A stretch of 5,719 bases of DNA. Origin: UMGS973 sp963609975 (GTDB lineage: Bacteria > Bacillota > Clostridia > Peptostreptococcales > Anaerovoracaceae). The DNA is taken from positions 1 through 5,719 of the forward strand of contig CAVDMD010000134.1 in the NCBI GenBank assembly GCA_963609975.1, given 5' to 3'. Within the stretch, counting starts at the first letter, position 1, and every line of letters begins with the position of its first letter. Position numbers and translations under genes: made by a program. The notes beneath the pieces were generated by a model. The model worked only from the letters and a program-made list of their open reading frames with translations. It had not been told where the DNA came from and searched no databases. Shown here piece by piece: positions 1 through 5,637 of the stretch.

Positions 1-11
1 ACAGCTATATT

Positions 12-40
12 AGATTACCAAATCCATCTCCCTTTGTCAA
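12..40 (-). promoter_or_regulatory. Possible promoter firing leftwards out of the window
   Basis: On the minus strand a perfect TTGACA (35-40) is followed after exactly 17 bases by TAATCT (12-17), which matches the -10 consensus at only three of six positions. It lies just past the end of the PepSY gene and points at whatever gene lies off the left edge. The perfect -35 box and exact spacing support it, while the weak -10 box and the lack of a visible downstream gene limit it. Confidence 0.3.
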
Positions 41-50
41 TGCTTTTTTT

Positions 51-84
51 GAAAAAGTTTTGCAAAAGTTTTTGGAAGTTTTTG
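51..84. repeat. Short imperfect tandem repeat, (G)AAAAGTTTTT units
   Basis: Three head-to-tail units of 11-12 bases can be read on the plus strand: GAAAAAGTTTT (51-61), GCAAAAGTTTTT (62-73) and GGAAGTTTTTG (74-84). They sit just downstream of the PepSY stop codon. The palindrome TTTTGCAAAA is embedded, and on the minus strand GCAAAA can pair with TTTTGC. The stem is too AT-poor in G-C pairs to call a classical terminator, but this is the only candidate transcript end for the PepSY gene before the left edge. Confidence 0.35.
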
Positions 85-92
85 CCACTGTT

Positions 93-740
93 TTAGTTGT
101 CATATTCAGTCGTATAATGCACAACCTCTCCCGTATCCGCATCTATAACCACATCGTATTCCAGACCGCCGCAGTCAAAGCTTACTTCATAGACTCCCTG
201 TTCAAGCTCTATGTCCATATTATATATCTCAGAGGAGTTTACTCCTGCATTTTTTATGGCAATTTCCTTTGCTTCATCTGATGACACATCAGCTTCTCCG
301 CTGCCGCTGACACTGTATGAGCCCTCTGCGTTTTCTTTTTCATAGCTCAGGATGTTTCCTGTCTGCGCATCAATTTCAAAGCTGTATTCCGTATTGTCTG
401 CATAAAACTCAACCTCATATTTAGCAATGCCGTCATCCGACTCAAGCTCCACATATGAATTCATCACATCCGTTTCCTTGACTCCGGCTTCTTTGATTGC
501 AGTTTCAAGCGCGGCTTCTTCACCGATTACATCCTCCGGCATCTGCTGACCGCCGCTTATTTCCATATCGGGCTGCTGCTGAACATCATTGCTGCCGCCT
601 CTGGCCGCCGATACTGCAAACACCGCTCCTCCTATCACTATAACTGCTACAGCTATCACAAGTGCGATTTTAAGTTTTTTGTTTGCTTTGTTTTCGTTTC
701 CATTATCTTTTATTGTTTCCTTTTTTAATTCTTCACTCAT
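93..740 (-). CDS. Membrane-anchored protein with two PepSY domains
   Basis: A 215-residue protein of unknown specific function. Residues 1-22 are polar and Lys-rich, about 24-46 form one hydrophobic segment (ALVIAVAVIVIGGAVFAV), and 47-70 are a Gln/Gly/Pro-rich linker. Two similar repeats follow, at about 71-136 and 151-213. Each starts with an Ala-rich helix (EEAALETAIKEAGV; DEAKEIAIKNAGV) and ends in the PepSY hallmark of a beta strand plus turn (FEIDAQTGNILSY; YDVVIDADTGEVVHY). The segment lacks a lipobox Cys, so a signal anchor exposing the acidic PepSY repeats outside is inferred. PepSY domains are known from peptidase propeptides and envelope proteins, where inhibitory or regulatory roles are proposed. 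The start at 740 is preceded by GGAGGG seven bases upstream. An in-frame ATG at 806 lacks such a site and would run the gene into the hppA terminator. It is monocistronic, separated from hppA by that terminator. Domain call strong, role unknown. Confidence 0.88.
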   Translation of the reverse strand: MSEELKKETIKDNGNENKANKKLKIALVIAVAVIVIGGAVFAVSAARGGSNDVQQQPDMEISGGQQMPEDVIGEEAALETAIKEAGVKETDVMNSYVELESDDGIAKYEVEFYADNTEYSFEIDAQTGNILSYEKENAEGSYSVSGSGEADVSSDEAKEIAIKNAGVNSSEIYNMDIELEQGVYEVSFDCGGLEYDVVIDADTGEVVHYTTEYDN

Positions 741-771
741 GTTTTTTCCCTCCATATTAATGTTATTTATA

Positions 772-780
772 TATATAACA
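772..780 (-). promoter_or_regulatory. Candidate extended -10 promoter for the PepSY gene
   Basis: On the minus strand TGTTATATA (780 down to 772) fits the extended -10 pattern TGnTATAAT and lies about 30 bases before the start codon at 740. No good -35 box sits 16-18 bases upstream. The small inverted repeat AACCG-G-CGGTT (786-796) lies there instead and could be an operator or chance. The PepSY gene needs its own promoter because hppA ends in a strong terminator just upstream. Confidence 0.25.
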
Positions 781-810
781 CGGGGAACCGGCGGTTTATT
801 GCACAAAAAT

Positions 811-843
811 AAAAAAAAAGACAGATAGATTTCTCTACCTGCC
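811..843 (-). terminator. Rho-independent terminator of hppA
   Basis: On the minus strand, 13 bases past the hppA stop codon, GGCAGGTAGA (843-834) pairs with TCTATCTGTC (829-820) around a GAAA tetraloop. That gives ten pairs, two of them G-U. Nine T follow (819-811), then ATTTTT. This is a textbook intrinsic terminator and marks the end of the hppA transcript. The wobble pairs exist only in the minus-strand RNA, so it is directional. Confidence 0.88.
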
Positions 844-856
844 TTAATATCCGTAA

Positions 857-2872
857 TTACAGTAATCCGCCGATCTGCACAAACAGTGGAGCGAATACAA
901 GTGAAATGATAGTCATAAGCTTGATAAGGATGTTGATTGACGGTCCGGATGTATCCTTGAACGGGTCACCTACTGTGTCACCAACAACTGTAGCCTTGTG
1001 AGTCTCCGAGCCCTTGCCGCCGTAGTTGCCTTCTTCAACGTATTTCTTGGCATTGTCCCATGCGCCGCCTGCGTTTGCCATCATTATAGCGAGTAACACA
1101 CCTGATGAAAGTGCTCCCGCAAGCATTCCGCCAAGACCTGTAACTCCAAGTACAATACCTACGATGATAGGAACCACGATTGCAATAAGTCCCGGAGCGA
1201 TCATTTCTTTGAGAGCAGCGCCTGTTGAAATATCTACGCATTTAGCATAGTCAGGTTTTTCTGTTCCTTCCATGATGCCTTTTTTCTCTCTGAACTGTCT
1301 TCTTACTTCTTCAATCATCTGGTTTGCCGCTTTACCTACAGAGTTCATTGTAAGTGCTGTGAACAGGAACGGCAGCATTGCTCCGATGAATATACCTACG
1401 ATTACGATCGGGTCTAACAGGTCAACCACTGTCAGGCCTGCAACCTCTGCATATGATACAAACAGTGCAAGTGCTGTAAGGGCTGCAGAACCTATGGCAA
1501 AGCCTTTACCTATGGCTGCTGTAGTGTTTCCTACCGCATCAAGCTTGTCCGTAATTTCTCTTACCTGCGGAGGAAGCTCCGACATTTCCGCAATACCGCC
1601 GGCATTGTCTGATACAGGACCGTAAGCGTCTACTGCTACAGTCATACCTGTTGTTGAAAGCATACCCACCGCTGCAAGAGCAATACCGTATACGCCTGCA
1701 ACCGCATATGATACAACAATACCGATACAGATGCAGATGATAGGCCATAATGTTGACATCATACCAACACCGAGACCTGAAATAATAGTTGTTGCCGAGC
1801 CTGTCTGTGACTGCTCTGCAATTCTTTTAACTGATTTATAATCTGCTGAAGTATAGATTTCAGTGATTTTACCGATTGCTATACCTACGATAAGTCCCGC
1901 AATTATAGCCCATGCGTATGAAAGGCTGTGAAGCATTGCATTACTTAATACAAATGATGCGATAATAACTATGGCACCTGAGATATATGTTCCCATGTTA
2001 AGGGCTGATGAAGGGTTGCCGCCTTCCTTGCCTCTTACAAGCAGTATGCCTATTGCTGAAGCCAAAACGCCTATAGCCGAAAGAACAAGAGGGAATACAG
2101 CTGCCGCTGTTTCTGTGAATGCTCCTCCCGCATTTGCGGCTGCAACTGCAGCAAGCGTAATAGCGGATATGGTTGATCCTACATATGATTCAAACAGGTC
2201 TGAACCCATACCTGCAACGTCACCTACGTTGTCGCCTACGTTATCTGCGATAACTGCAGGGTTTCTGGGGTCGTCTTCAGGGATTCCGGCTTCAACCTTA
2301 CCTACAAGGTCAGCGCCTACGTCCGCAGCCTTGGTATATATACCGCCGCCTACTCTTCCGAACAGTGCCATTGATGATGCGCCAAGACCGAAGCCTGTTA
2401 CACATTCCATAACTGTTGCAAGGTCAAGTACGCAGAATACGATACCAAGTCCAAGAAGTCCGAGGCCTGAAACGCAAAGCCCCATAACAGCGCCTGATCT
2501 GAACGCAACCTTGAGGGCTTTTGCCATGCCGCTTTCTTCTGCCGCATGTGCTGTTCTGACATTACCAAGAGTTGCAACTTTCATTCCGAAGAAACCTGCA
2601 AGAACTGACAGCAGTGCGCCTATTACATACAGTATGGCTGTTACCCAGCTGTTTAATGCAAATCCTATAATCAGGAATAACACCACTATAACTATTGCCA
2701 TAGTCTTGTATTCTCTTTTAAGGAATGCCATGGCGCCTTCGCGAATATGGCCTGCGATTTCCTTCATTCTCTCGTTACCTTCGTCAAGTTTGCCGATCCA
2801 AGCAGCAAGAGCGTATGCTACTATTAGTCCGACAAACGCGGCGACAGGTACAAGAATTGCTAGTGTGCTCAT
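857..2872 (-). CDS. hppA: Membrane-bound K+-dependent pyrophosphatase (Na+ and/or H+ pump)
   Basis: A 671-residue multi-spanning M-PPase, normal for bacterial family members, that couples hydrolysis of cytoplasmic pyrophosphate to cation export. The substrate motif DX7KXE is intact (D184, K192, E194 in DVGADLVGKVE). So are the acidic loop DNVGDNVGD (210-218) and the C-terminal loop GDTVGDPFKD (631-640), which coordinate Mg2+ and pyrophosphate in known structures. GNTTAAIGKG (448-457) has Ala at 452 and Gly at 455, where K+-independent enzymes have Lys and Thr, so K+ dependence is predicted. E228 in DLFESYVG sits where Na+-PPases carry their gate Glu, rather than one helix turn later as in plant H+-PPases. 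Some clostridial H+-PPases share this, so Na+, H+ or both is open. The ATG is preceded by GAGGAGG (2881-2887) eight bases upstream. secG lies 130 bases upstream on the same strand, with a large hairpin between, and a terminator follows. No frameshift or missing catalytic residue is seen. Confidence 0.97.
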   Translation of the reverse strand: MSTLAILVPVAAFVGLIVAYALAAWIGKLDEGNERMKEIAGHIREGAMAFLKREYKTMAIVIVVLFLIIGFALNSWVTAILYVIGALLSVLAGFFGMKVATLGNVRTAHAAEESGMAKALKVAFRSGAVMGLCVSGLGLLGLGIVFCVLDLATVMECVTGFGLGASSMALFGRVGGGIYTKAADVGADLVGKVEAGIPEDDPRNPAVIADNVGDNVGDVAGMGSDLFESYVGSTISAITLAAVAAANAGGAFTETAAAVFPLVLSAIGVLASAIGILLVRGKEGGNPSSALNMGTYISGAIVIIASFVLSNAMLHSLSYAWAIIAGLIVGIAIGKITEIYTSADYKSVKRIAEQSQTGSATTIISGLGVGMMSTLWPIICICIGIVVSYAVAGVYGIALAAVGMLSTTGMTVAVDAYGPVSDNAGGIAEMSELPPQVREITDKLDAVGNTTAAIGKGFAIGSAALTALALFVSYAEVAGLTVVDLLDPIVIVGIFIGAMLPFLFTALTMNSVGKAANQMIEEVRRQFREKKGIMEGTEKPDYAKCVDISTGAALKEMIAPGLIAIVVPIIVGIVLGVTGLGGMLAGALSSGVLLAIMMANAGGAWDNAKKYVEEGNYGGKGSETHKATVVGDTVGDPFKDTSGPSINILIKLMTIISLVFAPLFVQIGGLL

Positions 2873-2887
2873 TTTTAATACCTCCTC

Positions 2888-2963
2888 TGCGCTTTTTCAC
2901 ACGACTATAAAAGGCATCGAACGATTTTCTTACAGAACGATACCTCTTATAGAAAAAAGCACA
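2888..2963 (-). promoter_or_regulatory. Long structured leader of hppA, ending at its ribosome binding site
   Basis: Read as minus-strand RNA, the inner stem pairs 2952-2938 with 2919-2905: 15 continuous pairs, two G-U, with an 18-base loop at 2920-2937. The outer stem pairs 2963-2954 with 2897-2888: ten pairs, one G-U. The two are joined by one unpaired base (2953) and a 7-base internal loop (2898-2904). The last paired base touches the GAGGAGG site (2881-2887). All three imperfect pairs would be A-C mismatches on the plus strand but are wobbles in the minus RNA, so the structure suits hppA mRNA. The 3' arm of the upper stem runs into TTTTATAG, so attenuation of secG read-through is possible. 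I recognise no known riboswitch class. Role inferred, pairing seen directly. Confidence 0.55.
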
Positions 2964-2998
2964 TATTAAATTAATAATAATTTAAAACAATTTAATAT
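2963..2998. repeat. AT-only perfect inverted repeat in the secG-hppA spacer
   Basis: ATATTAAATT (2963-2972) and AATTTAATAT (2989-2998) are perfect reverse complements separated by 16 AT-rich bases. The repeat starts four bases after the secG stop codon. Within it, minus-strand TATTAT (2979-2974) resembles a -10 box, but the sequence 17 bases upstream (TTATAT) is a poor -35. It may be a weak hppA promoter, an mRNA 3' hairpin of secG, or low-complexity DNA. Confidence 0.45.
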
Positions 2999-3002
2999 AT
3001 AA

Positions 3003-3233
3003 TTATTCCATTGCTACAAGTACCAATGAAAGAACTATAAAAAGAATACCGGCTACTGTTGTAACCTTGTTTAATACTGCGTCGTATTTCCTTGCTCTCT
3101 TTTTGCCGAAAAGCTGCTCTGCACCGCCACCGATGGAGCCTGATAATCCGGCGCTGTTTCCTGACTGGAGCAGAATTGATGCTATAAGCACTATGCTGGC
3201 CAGTCCAAGTAATACAAATAAAAAAGTATTCAT
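3003..3233 (-). CDS. secG: Preprotein translocase subunit SecG
   Basis: A 76-residue protein, the usual length of Firmicutes SecG. It has two membrane segments (about residues 3-23 and 57-74) around a conserved cytoplasmic loop. The loop carries the diagnostic family signature: LLQSGNSAGLSGSIGGGAEQ (residues 21-40) followed by LFGKKRARKYDAVLNKVT. In the SecYEG channel SecG is an accessory subunit that aids SecA-driven export across the plasma membrane. The ATG at 3233 has AGGAGGT (3242-3248) eight bases upstream. Its own promoter lies at 3266-3294, giving a short leader. In many Firmicutes secG is followed by rnr and smpB; here hppA follows after 130 bases instead. No dedicated terminator of typical form separates them, so partial co-transcription is possible. 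The gene is complete. Confidence 0.95.
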   Translation of the reverse strand: MNTFLFVLLGLASIVLIASILLQSGNSAGLSGSIGGGAEQLFGKKRARKYDAVLNKVTTVAGILFIVLSLVLVAME

Positions 3234-3265
3234 CGACTAATACCTCCTGAATAAGTAACCACTAA

Positions 3266-3294
3266 AGTTTAACACAAGCGAATATAAAAATCAA
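3266..3294 (-). promoter_or_regulatory. Promoter of secG
   Basis: On the minus strand TTGATT (3294-3289) lies 17 bases before TAAACT (3271-3266), and TG one base before the -10 makes it an extended -10 site. Each hexamer matches consensus at four of six positions. Predicted transcription would start near 3259, about 25 bases before the secG ATG and just ahead of its ribosome binding site. Spacing and position fit well. Confidence 0.6.
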
Positions 3295-3675
3295 TAGATT
3301 TTCGCACACCTATTTGTCGAAATTTGAATATTAGTATGCAGATTGTTTATATCACGGAACAAAAATACGGGCAGACAATTGTAAAATGTCACAAATCAGC
3401 TTCAAAAAAGATGCGGCGCGGCAGGCAGGCAAACCGTTTGTTTTACTGAAAACCGCAATATATATACCGCAGTCCGGAAATCCGACTATAAGTAAATCCG
3501 CCCTCTGCCCCCTGTATCTGCGGGAATTTGCTTTGTCAGGATTTTGTTTTCTTCAGCTCATATATGTAAATTCTCACGCAATTCTCCCCTCGCATTGATA
3601 TGTTGGCACAAACTTTCTTTAATTTTTTGTTGTTTTATCACAATTTATTCTTGACAAGCCGTTCTGTATCTTGTC
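3295..3675. other. Long intergenic region without a convincing gene
   Basis: About 380 bases lie between the secG promoter and the insertion sequence. TTTCG (3300-3304) and CGAAA (3318-3322) form a small inverted repeat just upstream of the secG promoter. Positions about 3404-3530 are GC-richer than their surroundings, with three GGCA units (3420-3431), GTTTT-CAGT-AAAAC on the minus strand, and AGTCCGGA/TCCGACT with a bulged C. On the minus strand TGCGG (3461-3457) can pair distantly with CCGCA (3416-3412), followed by TCTTTTTT. That could be the 3' end of a small structured RNA. A 19-codon minus-strand ORF lies at 3536-3595. GACAAG (3653-3658) and CTTGTC (3670-3675) form an inverted repeat abutting the insertion sequence end. 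I see no tRNA, rRNA or CRISPR array. Confidence 0.5.
3536..3595 (-). CDS. Possible micro-ORF or remnant 5' gene end (19 codons)
   Basis: On the minus strand an ATG at 3595 opens a 19-codon frame ending at TGA (3536-3538). An internal GTG at 3577 is preceded by GGGGAG at a reasonable distance and would give MRIYIYELKKTKS. The short basic peptide looks a little like the N-terminus of ABC-2 type permeases, which would make it the start of a decayed gene, but that likeness is too short to trust. A leader peptide or chance is equally possible. Confidence 0.15.
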   Translation of the reverse strand: MRGENCVRIYIYELKKTKS

Positions 3676-3704
3676 TTTGACAGTTTTTTAGCGAAAAAAG
3701 TCCC
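3676..3704. repeat. Terminal inverted repeat of the insertion sequence (transposase 3' side)
   Basis: Read inwards this end begins TTTGACAGT and matches the opposite end (5658 down to 5630) at 19 of 29 positions. All nine outermost bases are identical, and a second block, AAAAAG, is aligned at positions 20-25. It lies beyond the transposase stop codon and overlaps the first arm of the terminator at 3694-3740. The outer boundary is set by where the two ends stop matching. Confidence 0.65.
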
Positions 3705-3740
3705 GTATCCCGCTCTACAAGCGGCTTGCGAGACTTTTTT
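3694..3740 (-). terminator. Terminator of the transposase gene, probably bidirectional
   Basis: A6-GTC (3694-3702) and GAC-T6 (3732-3740) are perfect complements. They enclose CCGCT (3710-3714) and AGCGG (3720-3724), which pair round a 5-base loop, with short internal loops between. On the minus strand the hairpin ends in TTTTTT (3699-3694), suiting termination of the transposase transcript 28 bases past its stop. The mirror-image T-run on the plus strand would also stop transcripts entering the element from the secG side. Confidence 0.75.
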
Positions 3741-3767
3741 GAAGTTTATGAATGCACGTTACACTAT

Positions 3768-5534
3768 CTATTTTTTTGTCTGTGAACAAATATTTTTCAT
3801 TTTTGCAATAGGTACTATCTGCTTTGAAGTGCAAAAGCCAAATGCATTGTGCAGGGCGTCAGTCAATTCTGTTCTGGTATAGACAGGCTGATAACCTTTT
3901 CCCTCATATTTCATGAAATCCATTTCCTGCAAAGTCGGCAGTATTTGCTCAATGGTATATTCGTTATCGAGTTTTCTTTCCAGATACCGATAAACTATTA
4001 ATGCGATAAAACAAGTGATGAAGTGTGCAAGTATCCGTTCCTGACGGCTGAGGTAAACCGGACGTGCTTCAAAATCTGTTTTCATGATCCGGAAACATTC
4101 TTCAATTTCCCATCGACGTTTGTTCGCTTTGACGATGCTGCTTACGCTGTCATCCAGATTTGTGCATACCGCATAAAAGCCGTCATATTTTGATTCTTCA
4201 TCAATAACGGACTGGTCGATGTAACTTACCGATTGTTCAGCAATCTCACCATCTTCGGTTGCATGTTCTGTTTTAATAAAGCGTTTTGGATCATTCTGTT
4301 TTTTACGGTTTATGGCTTTCTCGCCGGATTCTACAAGCTTTTTGGCACGTTCAATTTGCCCTTCTCTTATACGTTGCATATGATTCCGGTATTTAATGGA
4401 ATAGGAAACGATCAGTTTCTGCTCTATGATCTGCTTGCGGTCTCCTTTTTCTGTGTGGACAATGCCTTCTTCTTTTATCCATCTTGTCCTATAAAAGATT
4501 TTGTCTTTATCCAGATCGTCATCCAGTTCTGATAATTTGTATTTTTTCCCTGATGTATCCCCGTCAAGTGTCCATCCGTCATCAGTCATACACCATTTCT
4601 GCAAAAAGCCCTTCAGATTTTTAATGGGTTGCGTTGTGATATATCCACGCAGTCCGTCAGTTTTATCATAGGTGTTAAATACCCGGTTTGTTGCCGATGA
4701 AAGACCAGCATCTGTGCATACGACAAACTTTGACAGGTTAAAATCGGAGAGCATTTTTTTTTCTAATGGAATCATGGTTATCTGCTCGTTCCTGTTACCG
4801 GGGTAAATGGAAAAAGATATAGGGATACCATCCATATCCATGAACAGTCCCATACCGACAATCGGGAGAGAGCGGTTTTCTTTGCTTCTCCCAAACTGCT
4901 TATCATCTGCAGCGGAATCTGTTTCAAAATAAAAGTTAGTACAGTCGTAATAAATAACCTGTGTGTTCCGCTTTTGGATTGCTGTACTGTTTTTGAAAAG
5001 GCGGCTTTGTATATAATCAGATTCCTGTGCAATAACAGAGAGCGCACGGTAAATATCATGAAGTTCAAAGGAAGGCTGTTCTATGAACCTTTTCGCTTCT
5101 TGAAAGCTGCTTTTTTTAGAGGAAGGATAAAGAATCCGCGTATAAATAAGTCGCGAGAGTACGTCGTTAAGATCATACTCAAAAAGATATCTTCTTGAAA
5201 TCGCGCGACATATCTTATGAAGTCCCAGCTCATAATAAATATCCTGAAGGAAAAGATATCCGCCATTGAAGCGTCGCTGCTCATTCATAACGAGATCTGT
5301 TCCTGCACAAAGTTGTATATTAAATTTTGCATGATCTTCCTTTTCGGCTTCATTCATTAAGCGCACCTGTTCTTTTGCCCATGCTTTGGCATCCGTCACC
5401 CCATAGGTTTCGCAAATGTATTTTTCAGAGCCAAAGGACTTGACAATTTGAGTTTTATTTTTACCATTAATCCGAACCGTTTTAACAGCTCGGTATGTAG
5501 TAGAATATTTTCCTGTTGTCCAACCTAATCTCAT
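3768..5534 (-). CDS. IS1634-family DDE transposase
   Basis: A 588-residue cut-and-paste type transposase (RNase H fold, IS4-like superfamily) expected to bind the element's ends and catalyse strand transfer with two metal ions. The catalytic triad is visible. First Asp is D197 in YYDCTNFYFE, and D275 in VVCTDAG is the second. E478 lies in RRWEIEECFRIMK, where R474-x3-E478-x6-K485 fits the YREK-type signature, with Asn rather than Tyr at its first position. A long insertion rich in Lys and Glu separates D275 and E478, as in IS4-like enzymes. The N-terminal part, beginning MRLGWTTGKYSTTY, and the hydrophobic stretch after the Glu (HFITCFIALIVYRYLE) are also typical. The start at 5534 has AGGAGGT (5540-5546) five bases upstream. 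An in-frame ATG at 5603 would lie upstream of the promoter and is rejected. No frameshift is seen, so it is probably functional. Confidence 0.9.
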   Translation of the reverse strand: MRLGWTTGKYSTTYRAVKTVRINGKNKTQIVKSFGSEKYICETYGVTDAKAWAKEQVRLMNEAEKEDHAKFNIQLCAGTDLVMNEQRRFNGGYLFLQDIYYELGLHKICRAISRRYLFEYDLNDVLSRLIYTRILYPSSKKSSFQEAKRFIEQPSFELHDIYRALSVIAQESDYIQSRLFKNSTAIQKRNTQVIYYDCTNFYFETDSAADDKQFGRSKENRSLPIVGMGLFMDMDGIPISFSIYPGNRNEQITMIPLEKKMLSDFNLSKFVVCTDAGLSSATNRVFNTYDKTDGLRGYITTQPIKNLKGFLQKWCMTDDGWTLDGDTSGKKYKLSELDDDLDKDKIFYRTRWIKEEGIVHTEKGDRKQIIEQKLIVSYSIKYRNHMQRIREGQIERAKKLVESGEKAINRKKQNDPKRFIKTEHATEDGEIAEQSVSYIDQSVIDEESKYDGFYAVCTNLDDSVSSIVKANKRRWEIEECFRIMKTDFEARPVYLSRQERILAHFITCFIALIVYRYLERKLDNEYTIEQILPTLQEMDFMKYEGKGYQPVYTRTELTDALHNAFGFCTSKQIVPIAKMKNICSQTKK

Positions 5535-5552
5535 AATGCACCTCCTGTTTAT

Positions 5553-5581
5553 ATTATAGTGGAATGGAGTGGGACGTGCAA
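5553..5581 (-). promoter_or_regulatory. Transposase promoter
   Basis: On the minus strand a perfect TATAAT (5558-5553) lies 17 bases after TTGCAC (5581-5576), a partial -35 match. Transcription would start a few bases before the AGGAGGT ribosome binding site, giving a very short leader. The promoter lies wholly inside the insertion sequence, so the element carries its own expression signals. It also settles the start codon at 5534, since the longer reading frame would begin upstream of it. Confidence 0.65.
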
Positions 5582-5601
5582 GCAAAAAATGAAAAATTGA
5601 C

Positions 5602-5637
5602 AAAAAAATAAGGCCATTACTGACTTTGAGAGGCTTT
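5602..5637 (-). terminator. Terminator-like hairpin inside the upstream end of the insertion sequence
   Basis: AAGGCC (5610-5615) and GGCTTT (5632-5637) can pair (one G-T) round a 16-base loop. On the minus strand the hairpin leads into TTATTTTTTT, ending at 5602; on the plus strand T5 follows. It sits between the terminal repeat and the transposase promoter, where it could stop read-through from outside into the transposase gene, a known self-limiting device in insertion sequences. The large loop and short stem make it weaker than the hairpin at the other end. Confidence 0.4.

Noticed and set aside
741..806. Upstream ATG at 806 for the PepSY gene
   Set aside because: It has no ribosome binding site. 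The extra residues would run through the predicted promoter and up to the hppA terminator, while the ATG at 740 has a strong GGAGGG site.
1971..2969. Long plus-strand frame of 332 codons opposite hppA
   Set aside because: It lies antisense to a well-conserved gene. Its Ala/Pro/Ser/Thr-rich product is typical of a shadow of a GC-patterned membrane-protein gene, and it matches no family.
3300..3322. TTTCG/CGAAA inverted repeat as a secG operator
   Set aside because: Only five base pairs with a 13-base spacer, so it is easily expected by chance. I found no second copy in the window.
3386..3598. Open plus-strand frame of 70 codons upstream of secG
   Set aside because: It has no good ribosome binding site before its ATG, no recognisable domain and an erratic composition. 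The opposite strand is also open here, so structured non-coding or repeat DNA is likelier.
3295..3675. Search for tRNA, SRP RNA, riboswitch or CRISPR array in the longest gene-free stretch
   Set aside because: No T-arm motif, no regularly spaced identical repeats and no riboswitch core I recognise were found.
4233..4532. Plus-strand frame of 99 codons inside the transposase gene
   Set aside because: It is antisense to the transposase, is rich in Phe and Cys, has no ribosome binding site and shows no domain.
5535..5603. Upstream ATG at 5603 for the transposase
   Set aside because: It would start upstream of the TATAAT promoter. The ATG at 5534 has a clear AGGAGGT site and yields a typical IS1634 N-terminus.
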